From positions 9,968-16,330 of the forward strand of contig JAPLWR010000104.1 in the NCBI GenBank assembly GCA_026396495.1: 6,363 nt of DNA, written 5' to 3'. The first letter of the stretch is position 1. Every line of letters begins with the position of its first letter. Positions 1-6,173 of the stretch are shown here, piece by piece. Source of the stretch: Candidatus Magasanikiibacteriota bacterium. Its GTDB lineage: Bacteria; Patescibacteriota; Patescibacteriia; Magasanikbacterales; UBA10003. The position numbers were made by a program, and so were the translations under genes. The notes beneath the pieces are model-generated. The model saw only the letters and a list, made by a program, of their open reading frames with translations. It had not been told where the DNA came from and did not search any database.

Positions 1-62
1 AAGTTATTTTTAGCTATGCATGAGCGCAAAAAAGACATCTGATTTTCATGACCTATAACCAT
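1..62 (-). CDS. Partial gene at left edge, DNA polymerase III delta'-like N-terminus
   Basis: An ATG at 62 opens a frame that stays open to the window edge, giving 20 residues that begin MVIGHENQMSFLRSCIAKNN, with a next codon starting TT (Phe or Leu). The pattern [I/V]IGH-x-x-Q-x-x-F-L at the extreme N-terminus, followed by a K-N-x-L-type stretch, is how HolB/DnaX-type clamp-loader AAA+ proteins usually begin, just before the Walker A region. That family match is from memory and rests on 20 residues, so the function is an inference. The start lies 21 bases after the stop of the upstream GT4 gene and in the same frame, which suggests co-transcription. No strong Shine-Dalgarno is seen. Another AAA+ ATPase, or an unrelated protein, is possible. 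Confidence 0.5.
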   Translation of the reverse strand, partial: MVIGHENQMSFLRSCIAKNN

Positions 63-83
63 AAATCTGTTCTTCAAAGTATA

Positions 84-1160
84 TCACTTTTTCATCCCTG
101 CGGCAACCTCAAAAATAGCCTGAGCGGTTTTCTGCCAAGTAAACTCTTTTGACCTTAAAAAACCGCGTTTAATTAATTTTTGCCTCAAATCTTCTTTTTC
201 TAAAAGATGCTCCATGGCTAAAGAAATTTCCTGAGGTTTAAAAGGATTTACCAAAATGGCGGCGCCACTAGCCACTTCTGGCATGGAAGCCAAGTTGGAG
301 GTAATAACTGGTGTGCATACGGCAAAAGCTTCTAAGATAGGTATTCCAAAACCTTCATAAAAACTAGGCAATAATAATCCTTGAGCCCCAGCCATCAACG
401 CCGGCACATCTTTTTGAGCCACCCAGCCTGGCAGAATAATATCCTTAGCAAAAGGTGAGGCAGTTATCTCTTTCTCAACATTGGCAAAACCCCACCCTGG
501 CTTACCCAAAAGAACCAATTGCAAAGGCAATGTGATCTGTTTTTTTAAAATATTAAAAGCACGAATGATGCCAATGGTATTCTTTTTTTCTTCTAAACGA
601 CCGATACTAAAAAAGTACGGGCGAGACAGACCATACTGTTGGGCAATTTCTGTTTTTTTCTGATCATCAATTGTTTTAAAAGAATATGATAATTCTTGCA
701 AGACAAAATGAGAGGGCACTAAAACCACGCCCTTTTTTAAAGCCCACCAAGTAGAAAAGTAAGTGTAAAATCTTTCAAAAAAAGAATACCCGCCAGGAAA
801 ACGCACTCCTCCCAAATCATGGATAGTAATAATAGTTTTAGCAGGGCAAACCAAAGGCAAAACATGGGCAGGCACAAATAAAATAATATCTTCCAAAGGA
901 TTATTCTGTTTTAATTTATAGATTTCATAAGAAAGACGAATCTGAGTCCAAAGTCTTTTTGGCGGCCAAGTTAAAACCCGTTCTTCCCAATTACTAGGAA
1001 TTTGCCCCAACTCCCCTTTTAATTTTTCTCTAGTGTAAAGTTTAACTTGCCAACTGTCAGGAATTATTTTTTTTAATTCTTGTATAACAAAATAAGCGTA
1101 CCATTCTACGCCGGTTTTTTGTTCATTATTGGCCCTGGAAGCATCTATTAAAAATAACAT
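84..1160 (-). CDS. Glycosyltransferase family 4 (GT-B fold), probably short in the interdomain linker
   Basis: A 358-residue soluble GT-B glycosyltransferase that would transfer a sugar from a nucleotide-sugar donor during surface polysaccharide or glycoconjugate synthesis at the cytoplasmic face of the membrane. The N-terminal acceptor domain starts MLFLIDASRA, has TGVEWYAY near residues 16-23 and carries the TIHDLGG segment at 112-118. The C-terminal donor domain begins at SIGRLEEKKN (185-194) and holds the GT4 nucleotide-sugar site SFYEGFGIPILEAF (266-279), with the two glutamates of the E-x7-E motif at 269 and 277. No membrane segment is seen. Relatives usually have a stretch like PxxKIxVIxxGVDxxxF between the two domains; here VPSHFVLQEL (148-157) runs almost directly into the QKKTEIAQQYGL region, so about 15-20 residues seem to be missing without loss of frame. 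The exact donor and acceptor cannot be told. It follows the terminator of the mreB operon and ends in TGA. Confidence 0.9.
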   Translation of the reverse strand: MLFLIDASRANNEQKTGVEWYAYFVIQELKKIIPDSWQVKLYTREKLKGELGQIPSNWEERVLTWPPKRLWTQIRLSYEIYKLKQNNPLEDIILFVPAHVLPLVCPAKTIITIHDLGGVRFPGGYSFFERFYTYFSTWWALKKGVVLVPSHFVLQELSYSFKTIDDQKKTEIAQQYGLSRPYFFSIGRLEEKKNTIGIIRAFNILKKQITLPLQLVLLGKPGWGFANVEKEITASPFAKDIILPGWVAQKDVPALMAGAQGLLLPSFYEGFGIPILEAFAVCTPVITSNLASMPEVASGAAILVNPFKPQEISLAMEHLLEKEDLRQKLIKRGFLRSKEFTWQKTAQAIFEVAAGMKK

Positions 1161-1184
1161 AATTCAATTAGTGGTTCGCTACAA

Positions 1185-1213
1185 ATCTTAACAAATTTAA
1201 AGAAACAAAGCAA
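1185..1213 (-). promoter_or_regulatory. Candidate promoter for the GT4 gene
   Basis: On the minus strand there is a TTGCTT -35 (1213-1208), a 17-base spacer and TAAGAT as -10 (1190-1185), preceded by TG one base upstream, an extended -10 arrangement. The predicted start near 1178 leaves a leader of about 18 bases before the ATG at 1160, with no clear Shine-Dalgarno. It sits just beyond the terminator, where a new promoter would be expected. Matches to consensus are only moderate. Confidence 0.35.
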
Positions 1214-1239
1214 AAAAAATAATCTAAGTTTTAGAATAG

Positions 1240-1266
1240 AAAAAGACCCCCTCTTCTAAGGGGGCC
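1240..1266 (-). terminator. Rho-independent terminator after mreB
   Basis: Read on the minus strand, GGCCCCC (1266-1260) pairs with GGGGGTC (1251-1245) in a 7-bp stem with one G-U pair and an 8-base loop, followed at once by TTTTT (1244-1240) and more T-rich sequence. It begins 14 bases after the mreB stop codon and marks the end of the five-gene operon, separating it from the GT4 gene. Confidence 0.85.
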
Positions 1267-1280
1267 TATTTTTGATATTT

Positions 1281-2250
1281 TTATCTAGTAGCTAAAATTG
1301 ATCTCTTGTAAGCATCCAAATTTTCCAAAGCAATCCCCGCCCCTTTAACCACACAAAGTACTGGATCATCAGCCACAAAAGCAGCTACGCCAATGGCTTT
1401 GGAAAAAAGCTGATCCATATTTCTAAGCTGAGAAGTCCCACCAGTTAAAACCATACCCTTATTCATCACATCTGCAGATAATTCCGGCGGCGTATCATAA
1501 AGAACTTCTTTCAAAGTAGCGATCAAACCGCTTAAATCATCTTGAATAGCTTCAGTCACATCATCTGATGTTAAAATTATTGTTTTAGGAAGTCCAGAAA
1601 TCATATCCCTACCTTTTACTTCCATGGTCAGTTTTTTATCTAAAAAAGTAGCTGAACCAACTTCTATTTTTGCCTCCTCAGCGGTTCGTTCCCCAATAGC
1701 CAAATTATATTTACGTCTAGTAAACTCCTGAATTGATTTGTCTAATTTATTTCCACCAATTCTAACAGATCGGCTGCAAACAATACCACCCAAAGACAAA
1801 ATAGCCATTTCCGCAGTTCCACCACCAATATCAATGATAAGATGACCCGAGGCGCTACCAATTGGGATATCAGCGCCAATAGCCGCCACAATAGGCTCTT
1901 TGATGATGTAAGCCGCCTTAGCACCAGCCGCAATTGTAGCATCGATAACCGCACGTCTTTCAGTAGAGGTAATTCCACCTGGCACGGCCACCATTACTTC
2001 TGGTCTAAACAAATGCACTCCACCCAAAGCTTTATTAATAAAATATTTTAACATCGCTTCAGTGGCTTTATAATCAGCAATCACTCCTTCTTTTAAAGGC
2101 CGACTAGCAACAATAGTATCTGGAGTGCGACCTAACATATCATAAGCTTCAATACCTACCGCAGGGCTCGTGAATAACGACTCCTCGTCCAGGTATATAA
2201 ACCAAAATACTAGTTGTACCCAAATCAATGGCTAACTTCTTTAAAAACAT
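1281..2250 (-). CDS. mreB: MreB actin-like cell-shape protein, frame disrupted near the 5' end
   Basis: MreB is an actin-like ATPase that forms membrane-associated filaments steering cell-wall synthesis in rod-shaped cells. The true start is the ATG at 2250, three bases after the DUF4012 stop. It reads MFLKKLAIDLGTTSILVYIP, with the phosphate-1 motif DLGTT, up to ...GVVIHEP at residue 29. The frame then ends at a TGA (2151-2149) after four foreign residues. From 2162 a second frame continues as AVGIEAYDMLGRTP and runs 293 residues to the stop at 1281. It contains GVIADYKATEAMLKYFI, VAVPGGITSTERRAV, the phosphate-2 motif IIDIGGGTAE, TPPELSADVM and the adenosine motif VLTGGTSQLRN. The two pieces total 322 residues against about 335 normally. 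The 13 or so residues usually found between EP and AVG (SVVA...KVL) are absent, so this is a deletion that also shifts the frame. A TTG at 2228 could open the second frame, but it would replace the phosphate-1 motif with unrelated residues and has no ribosome site. Either the gene is newly broken or the assembly is wrong here; the rest is undamaged. Confidence 0.9.
2149..2170 (-). other. Frameshift/deletion junction in mreB
   Basis: The minus strand reads CAC GAG CCC, then a lone T at 2163, then GCG GTA GGT. His-Glu-Pro closes the first-frame segment, and Ala-Val-Gly opens the second-frame segment. Aligned to MreB in general, a Ser-Val-Val-Ala...Val-Leu stretch should lie between them; a loss of about 38 or 41 bases explains both the missing residues and the shift. 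The first frame stops at the TGA at 2151-2149. Confidence 0.8.
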
Positions 2251-2253
2251 ACT

Positions 2254-3693
2254 TTATTTAAATAAAAAGTCCCTATCTAGTCTTAAATCTGTTTCCTGAA
2301 AAAATTTGCCTGACCCACCTGTCTTACCAAAATCTAGGTCAACTGTCAAAGTATGAGAAATGGTTCCTAATTGCTTTTGAACAAATAATGTGTACAAACC
2401 ATTTTTTATCTGATCTTTGATTCTTTCTGGTAAAACATATTCCACTGTAATAGTTTTTTGAGTCTGGGGTTCTAGAGAAAAGAAACCGCCAAAAAAAGTT
2501 TTGTTTAATTCTGTTCCCACATCTGCCGCAACTGATTTTTTATTTTCATTTATAAAATCGTCGGCTTTTAATAATTTAGATCCTTCTGGAACATAAACTT
2601 TAATATAGGTTCTATACCTAGTGGTGCGCCAATCAAACTGACCTTGATGATTGTAGTTAATAGTAACCTTACCTATAAAATTGTCCCCCTCTGGTCTTAG
2701 AGTATAGGTTATTTTTCTTTTTACTACTGGGTCAGTTTTTAGACTAGCTAAATTACTATCAGTGACTAACAAATAATCACTATTAGTTTGCTTTACGTCC
2801 CCAGCCCAGCCATTGCGCACTAACAGACTCTGCAAATCGCTATCATTACTAAAAATCATTATTTGTTTTTCTTGTAGTAAAGCTATAAAACCACCCCAAA
2901 TCTCTCCCCATTTCCAAGGTGGCAAAGAAACTATTTTATTCAGCAAGGCCCTACTTAAATCACCAATTATACTTTTTCTAGCCTCAACTTCTTGACCGGT
3001 TTTTTTGTAACCATACTCCACGTGATATTCTAATTCTTCTGTAAAAGTTTTGGATTCGAAAGTTTTACCAGCCACAGTTAGGGGCCCAGTTATTTCCATC
3101 ATTTTTTCTACCACAGTAGGAGTTAAACCAACAACCCCGTCAATCTTGCTGCCTTCGGTTCCACCTTCAAACCGATAAAACCACAAAGAATTTTTAGCTG
3201 AGGTAGGAAAATCTGGTGACCAATTAGAATCTCTAAAAAACCAATACTCCTGATTCATGTAAGTAGCAATTGGATAAGGTGGTTTAATTTTAAAATCCAC
3301 TGGAGCTTGCCAATCTAAATTTTCAGAGCCGTTAGTTTCCACTATTTCTACCTTGCCCTTATTAACTTTAACCACAGCATAACTACCAATAAATCCTCCA
3401 CCCGGCCTAATTTCTGTATTGTTTAAAAATAACACCAAATATGTTTTGGGACGGTCATAGCCTAAAAAATTAGGAGACAAAGCCACCGCATCTTTAACTG
3501 TTTTTAAACTCTGCAAAGCCGATAAATTTGCTTTGATTTCACCTTGACGTTGATTATTTTTATTTTGAAAAAAACCAAAAAACCACACACTCCCAGCCAA
3601 TAGCACAATCAACAAAAAAACAAGCAAATATAAGAACCTTGTTTTAGGAGATCCTCCGCCAAAAGGACGAATGAGAGGAGATTTTTCTAACAT
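2254..3693 (-). CDS. DUF4012 single-pass membrane protein
   Basis: A 479-residue protein of the DUF4012 family, common in Patescibacteria and some Gram-positives, often near glycosyltransferase genes, with no established biochemical role. A short basic N-terminus is followed by one hydrophobic helix at about residues 20-42. The rest is predicted to be outside the membrane. Family hallmarks are visible in order: LVLFLNNTEIRPGGGFIGSY (86-105), FRDSNWSPDFPTSAK (153-167), DGVVGLTPTVVEKMMEITGP (185-204), the YLLVTDSNLASLKTD segment (307-321), and a C-terminal beta-rich part with RTYIKVYVPEGSKLL (361-375) and ITVEYVLPE (415-423). Length and motifs look complete. The ATG lies 8 bases after the GT2 stop in a run of A/T with no Shine-Dalgarno, so translation probably depends on coupling to the gene before it. 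Its place between a polysaccharide synthase-like GT2 and mreB supports a role at the cell surface; that role is inference. Confidence 0.88.
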   Translation of the reverse strand: MLEKSPLIRPFGGGSPKTRFLYLLVFLLIVLLAGSVWFFGFFQNKNNQRQGEIKANLSALQSLKTVKDAVALSPNFLGYDRPKTYLVLFLNNTEIRPGGGFIGSYAVVKVNKGKVEIVETNGSENLDWQAPVDFKIKPPYPIATYMNQEYWFFRDSNWSPDFPTSAKNSLWFYRFEGGTEGSKIDGVVGLTPTVVEKMMEITGPLTVAGKTFESKTFTEELEYHVEYGYKKTGQEVEARKSIIGDLSRALLNKIVSLPPWKWGEIWGGFIALLQEKQIMIFSNDSDLQSLLVRNGWAGDVKQTNSDYLLVTDSNLASLKTDPVVKRKITYTLRPEGDNFIGKVTINYNHQGQFDWRTTRYRTYIKVYVPEGSKLLKADDFINENKKSVAADVGTELNKTFFGGFFSLEPQTQKTITVEYVLPERIKDQIKNGLYTLFVQKQLGTISHTLTVDLDFGKTGGSGKFFQETDLRLDRDFLFK

Positions 3694-3701
3694 AAAAAAA
3701 A

Positions 3702-5177
3702 TTATTTTTTCTTAGCAACGTAAAAACCTAAATATTTTCCTAACATTAATCTGGTTTGGGCATCAATAGCTGGAATAGAACCAAATAAAATTAAAGTAAC
3801 CGGCAATAAAATCCATTGAAAAAACATAATTACATAGCCCCAGGGTTTTGTCTTGGAAGGAGGCCGAGGCAGTAAAAATAAACTAAAGATAGCTGAAAAG
3901 AAAATACCAGCCATGGATAAATTCATCAAATTTTCTAAAGTAAAAGGGGTATTTTGATAAATAGCCATAGAACGTACCGTATCTGGAGCTAGATATAAAG
4001 GTAGGCGGCCAAGAATAAAAATTAAAATGGGAACGCTGGCCCAAGTGTACATCCCCTCGGCCAAATTAAAAAGATATTTAATCTTTTTACTCCAAGGTAT
4101 ATGCTTGTGCCTTTTAAAATGCCAAACCATAAAAGGAAAATGTTCCACACCCCAAGCCCAGCGTCTTTGCTGTTTATATAGATTTTTTAAAGAATCCCAA
4201 AAATTCTCGCCTTTAGCTGTATACATAGAAACGGGCATATACATTGGTTCTACCCGATACTCACCACTATAACGCAAGAAGCATTGTAAAAAAATTCTAG
4301 AATCTTCTGTCACAATATTTTTTTGCCAAAATCCCACATCCACTAAAGCTCTAAAAGACATGCTGTGAGAAGAGAAGGTAAATAACCTATCTGGTCTTTC
4401 CAATTCTGTCATAATCCAAAAGGTAGTACCAAAGGCAGTAATTCTAAGCAAAGGGTCAGACTCCCAAATATTATTATTATACAAAGCCACTGGCTGATAA
4501 GATGCTCTTAAGGGGTCTTTAACCGTGGAATACAAATAAGATAAATAAGCAAAATAATTAGAATGAACACGAGTATCAATATCAAAACTAGAAACAACGA
4601 CATCGTCATACGGTATCTGCCACCCATCAATCATTTGTTGAACCAAATGTCCGGCATAGTTTAGATTAGAACCCTTACCAGGAATTTCGCCTGCTAAATC
4701 TTGAGGATGTAACGTAACAACAAAATGTTTAAAAAAACCAGCATACTTTTGCTGAATGATGGATGAATTCTTTTCAAATCTCTCCTGATCTCTGGCTTCA
4801 CCACATAAAACTATAATAAATTTATCTAAAGGATAATTGATTTTAGTTAAACTTTCTAAAGTTGCATCAATTACTTCTAAAGATTCCTTATAAGTAGGCA
4901 GAAAAATTAAATGATTCAGACGTTGCCAATTTGGCACCTCTTCTTGCAATTTAGCAAACCACTCTACTTTAACTGTTTTTTTAAGTCTAAAACCTGAAAT
5001 AAAAAGATAAAAAATAAAATAACTAACTCTAAAAAACCAAAATAAATAAAAAACAATAATAAAATAAATAAGCCAGAGGGGTTTAACAAAAGACAAAACA
5101 ATGGCCACAGTGAAACTAGTCCAAATCATGGCACCGGGTAAAATTTCTAAAGCTCGATACTTGAAATAATCGGACAT
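3702..5177 (-). CDS. Membrane glycosyltransferase family 2, cellulose-synthase-like
   Basis: A 491-residue processive-type GT2 that would polymerise a polysaccharide at the membrane from nucleotide-sugar donors. Hydrophobic segments at about 14-33 and 34-61 precede the catalytic domain, and three more follow at about 372-392, 418-437 and 447-467. The motifs of BcsA and hyaluronan-synthase-like enzymes are all present: PTYKES (94-99), GKGSNLNYA (167-175), the metal-binding FDIDT (198-202, with D199 and D201), TED (290-292, with D292 the likely catalytic base) and QQRRW (336-340, the Q-x-x-R-W acceptor motif). It should therefore be active. There is no PilZ domain and no signal peptide. The tail PAIDAQTRLMLGKYLGFYV is, from memory, typical of Patescibacteria homologues. 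The ATG has the only convincing ribosome site in the window, AAAAGG about 6 bases upstream, located in the last codons of the TsaB-like gene 3 bases away. The sugar specificity cannot be told from the sequence. Confidence 0.9.
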   Translation of the reverse strand: MSDYFKYRALEILPGAMIWTSFTVAIVLSFVKPLWLIYFIIVFYLFWFFRVSYFIFYLFISGFRLKKTVKVEWFAKLQEEVPNWQRLNHLIFLPTYKESLEVIDATLESLTKINYPLDKFIIVLCGEARDQERFEKNSSIIQQKYAGFFKHFVVTLHPQDLAGEIPGKGSNLNYAGHLVQQMIDGWQIPYDDVVVSSFDIDTRVHSNYFAYLSYLYSTVKDPLRASYQPVALYNNNIWESDPLLRITAFGTTFWIMTELERPDRLFTFSSHSMSFRALVDVGFWQKNIVTEDSRIFLQCFLRYSGEYRVEPMYMPVSMYTAKGENFWDSLKNLYKQQRRWAWGVEHFPFMVWHFKRHKHIPWSKKIKYLFNLAEGMYTWASVPILIFILGRLPLYLAPDTVRSMAIYQNTPFTLENLMNLSMAGIFFSAIFSLFLLPRPPSKTKPWGYVIMFFQWILLPVTLILFGSIPAIDAQTRLMLGKYLGFYVAKKK

Positions 5178-5180
5178 AAG

Positions 5181-5513
5181 TTACCTTTTATTTTTGGGAT
5201 AAGTAATATTGGGCTCAGAAGAAAATTTTCTCACATCAAATCCAAAAATATTAGTTTTTTTAATTAGATGGATAGTATTTAAGATAGCGGCGGCTTGGCG
5301 CACACCAGAAAAACTACCTTGTCCTTCTAAAAGAACCAGGTTATTAATTTTTTCTAAACCCAAACTGTTCTGTTTAATAAATCTATCCAATGATGATAAA
5401 ACATCCGGATGCGGTCCTTTAAATTTTTTACGAGCCACAACAATCTCATCAGCTAACAAAGAAAGGACTAAAAAGTTAGATTGCGTAACGTCTATTAAAA
5501 TGGCGCGACGCAT
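5181..5513 (-). CDS. tsaB: Short TsaB-like protein (t6A tRNA modification)
   Basis: A 110-residue protein resembling the N-terminal lobe of TsaB, the non-catalytic partner of TsaD in making N6-threonylcarbamoyladenosine at position 37 of ANN-decoding tRNAs. Visible similarity is the opening beta strand AILIDVTQ (4-11), where TsaB has LAIDTS, and especially LLEGQGSFSGVRQAAAILNT (61-80), which corresponds to the family's GPGSFTGxRxGxxxA motif with Gln for Pro and Gln-Ala for the later Gly. Usual bacterial TsaB is about 220-230 residues, so the second lobe is absent. Short forms of this kind are, as far as I recall, common in Patescibacteria. The departures from consensus could mean a weakly working or repurposed copy. 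The start lies one base after the regulator's stop (TAA T ATG), so translation is probably coupled; no Shine-Dalgarno is seen. Confidence 0.65.
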   Translation of the reverse strand: MRRAILIDVTQSNFLVLSLLADEIVVARKKFKGPHPDVLSSLDRFIKQNSLGLEKINNLVLLEGQGSFSGVRQAAAILNTIHLIKKTNIFGFDVRKFSSEPNITYPKNKR

Positions 5514-5514
5514 A

Positions 5515-6120
5515 TTAAAAATGTTTACTTACTTTAATGTGGTCTAACAAAATTAAATTCTTTTTACTAAACAGATCTGTTAAAAATTTATCGGCCACAT
5601 CACGTCGATAAAGAAATTCCTTGGTTTTCATTAAAGTGTAGCGTATTTCCTCACCGATTTCTTTTTCAAATTGTTTAATAACTTTTTCTATATCTTTAGG
5701 CAAAATAGATCCTACTAATAAAATATCAATTGGCGTTTCTTTATCACCCACAAAACGACCGCTTAATAACAAAAATTCCACCCCATTAAAATCTTTAAGA
5801 GAAGTTACAAAAACCTGTTCCTTGGAAAATCTATCCTTCATCAAAAGTGAATCTAATTCTTTTAACAAAGCTCCTTTAGAATTAAGGCGAAAAAACTTTT
5901 TCTTATCTGCCCCGGCGCCCTTTCCTTTTTCCACAGCTCCCCCCTCACTAGTTTCAATAATTTCCGCTAAGATTAAATGATCTATTTCCCGCCTCACAGC
6001 ATTAATAGGTACATTCAAAGCCCGAGAAATTTCTCGGACAAAAAAAATCTTGTCTGGAGAGCTTAAAAATAGCTTTAATAATTTTAATCTGGTTTTTGAA
6101 CCAAAAAGGTGTTCAAGCAT
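5515..6120 (-). CDS. Winged-helix DNA-binding protein with nucleotidyltransferase-like C-terminal domain
   Basis: A 201-residue protein, the first gene of the operon. Residues 1-55 form a winged helix: MLEHLFGSKTRLKLLKLF, then FFVREISRALNVPINAVRRE (27-46) as helix-turn-helix, then the recognition helix and wing. A Gly/Lys-rich stretch (about 59-75) extends the wing. The C-terminal half, with VEFLLLSGRFVGDKETPIDILLVGS (114-138) and EIRYTLMKTKEFLYRRD (158-174), resembles the nucleotidyltransferase-like domain often paired with this wing in Patescibacteria. The usual GS...DxD catalytic signature is not intact, so catalysis is doubtful. I chose the ATG at 6120 over the in-frame ATG at 6177 because the latter lies upstream of the predicted transcription start near 6159 and the MLEHLFGSKTR start matches the family. 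It probably binds DNA, perhaps its own promoter region; the target is not shown by the sequence. Confidence 0.78.
   Translation of the reverse strand: MLEHLFGSKTRLKLLKLFLSSPDKIFFVREISRALNVPINAVRREIDHLILAEIIETSEGGAVEKGKGAGADKKKFFRLNSKGALLKELDSLLMKDRFSKEQVFVTSLKDFNGVEFLLLSGRFVGDKETPIDILLVGSILPKDIEKVIKQFEKEIGEEIRYTLMKTKEFLYRRDVADKFLTDLFSKKNLILLDHIKVSKHF
6022..6037. repeat. Perfect 16-bp palindrome inside the regulator gene
   Basis: CCGAGAAATTTCTCGG is its own reverse complement and lies in the codons for the helix-turn-helix (the REISR part of VREISRAL), about 120 bases inside the transcript. It could be a binding site for a dimeric repressor or simply a coincidence of codons. There is no T-run after it, so it is not a terminator. 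Confidence 0.5.
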
Positions 6121-6124
6121 GTTT

Positions 6125-6161
6125 TTGAATTTAAGGGCATTTTCTTGTGCCTTGAATTTAA
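6125..6161. repeat. Two direct copies of TTGAATTTAA in the leader
   Basis: TTGAATTTAA occurs at 6125-6134 and again at 6152-6161, 27 bases apart start to start. The second copy covers the predicted transcription start of the minus-strand operon and the first lies just before its start codon. The arrangement could be a paired operator, but A/T-rich sequence makes chance repeats fairly likely. Confidence 0.4.
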
Positions 6162-6173
6162 ATTTAGTATAAT
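6145..6173 (+). promoter_or_regulatory. Rightward promoter of the divergent pair
   Basis: TTGTGC (-35, 6145-6150), a 17-base spacer and a consensus TATAAT (-10, 6168-6173). Predicted transcription start is near 6180, giving a leader of about 48 bases before the ATG at 6228. The -10 overlaps that of the leftward promoter. Confidence 0.6.

Noticed and set aside
481..663. Plus-strand ORF of 60 codons
   Set aside because: It is antisense to the GT4 gene, has no recognisable motif and no promoter or ribosome site.
1742..1978. Minus-strand ORF of 78 codons overlapping mreB
   Set aside because: It is an out-of-frame, leucine-rich shadow of the conserved mreB coding sequence.
1281..2228. MreB starting at the TTG at 2228
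   Set aside because: This frame encodes unrelated residues until AVGIEAYDMLG and lacks DLGT, while the ATG at 2250 in the other frame encodes a textbook MreB N-terminus.
2140..2250. Programmed ribosomal frameshift producing MreB
   Set aside because: No slippery heptamer or downstream hairpin is seen at the junction, and conserved residues between the two frames are absent, which a frameshift alone cannot supply.
3693..3709. A-run/T-run inverted repeat between the GT2 and DUF4012 genes as a terminator
   Set aside because: The stem would be only A-U pairs and too weak to terminate, and the genes are 8 bases apart in one operon.
4027..4272. Plus-strand ORF of 81 codons
   Set aside because: It is antisense to the GT2 region with the QxxRW motif, with no features of its own.
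5209..5547. Plus-strand ORF of 112 codons
   Set aside because: It mirrors the TsaB-like gene on the opposite strand. The minus-strand frame carries the GxGSFSGxR motif and sits in the operon, so this is a shadow.
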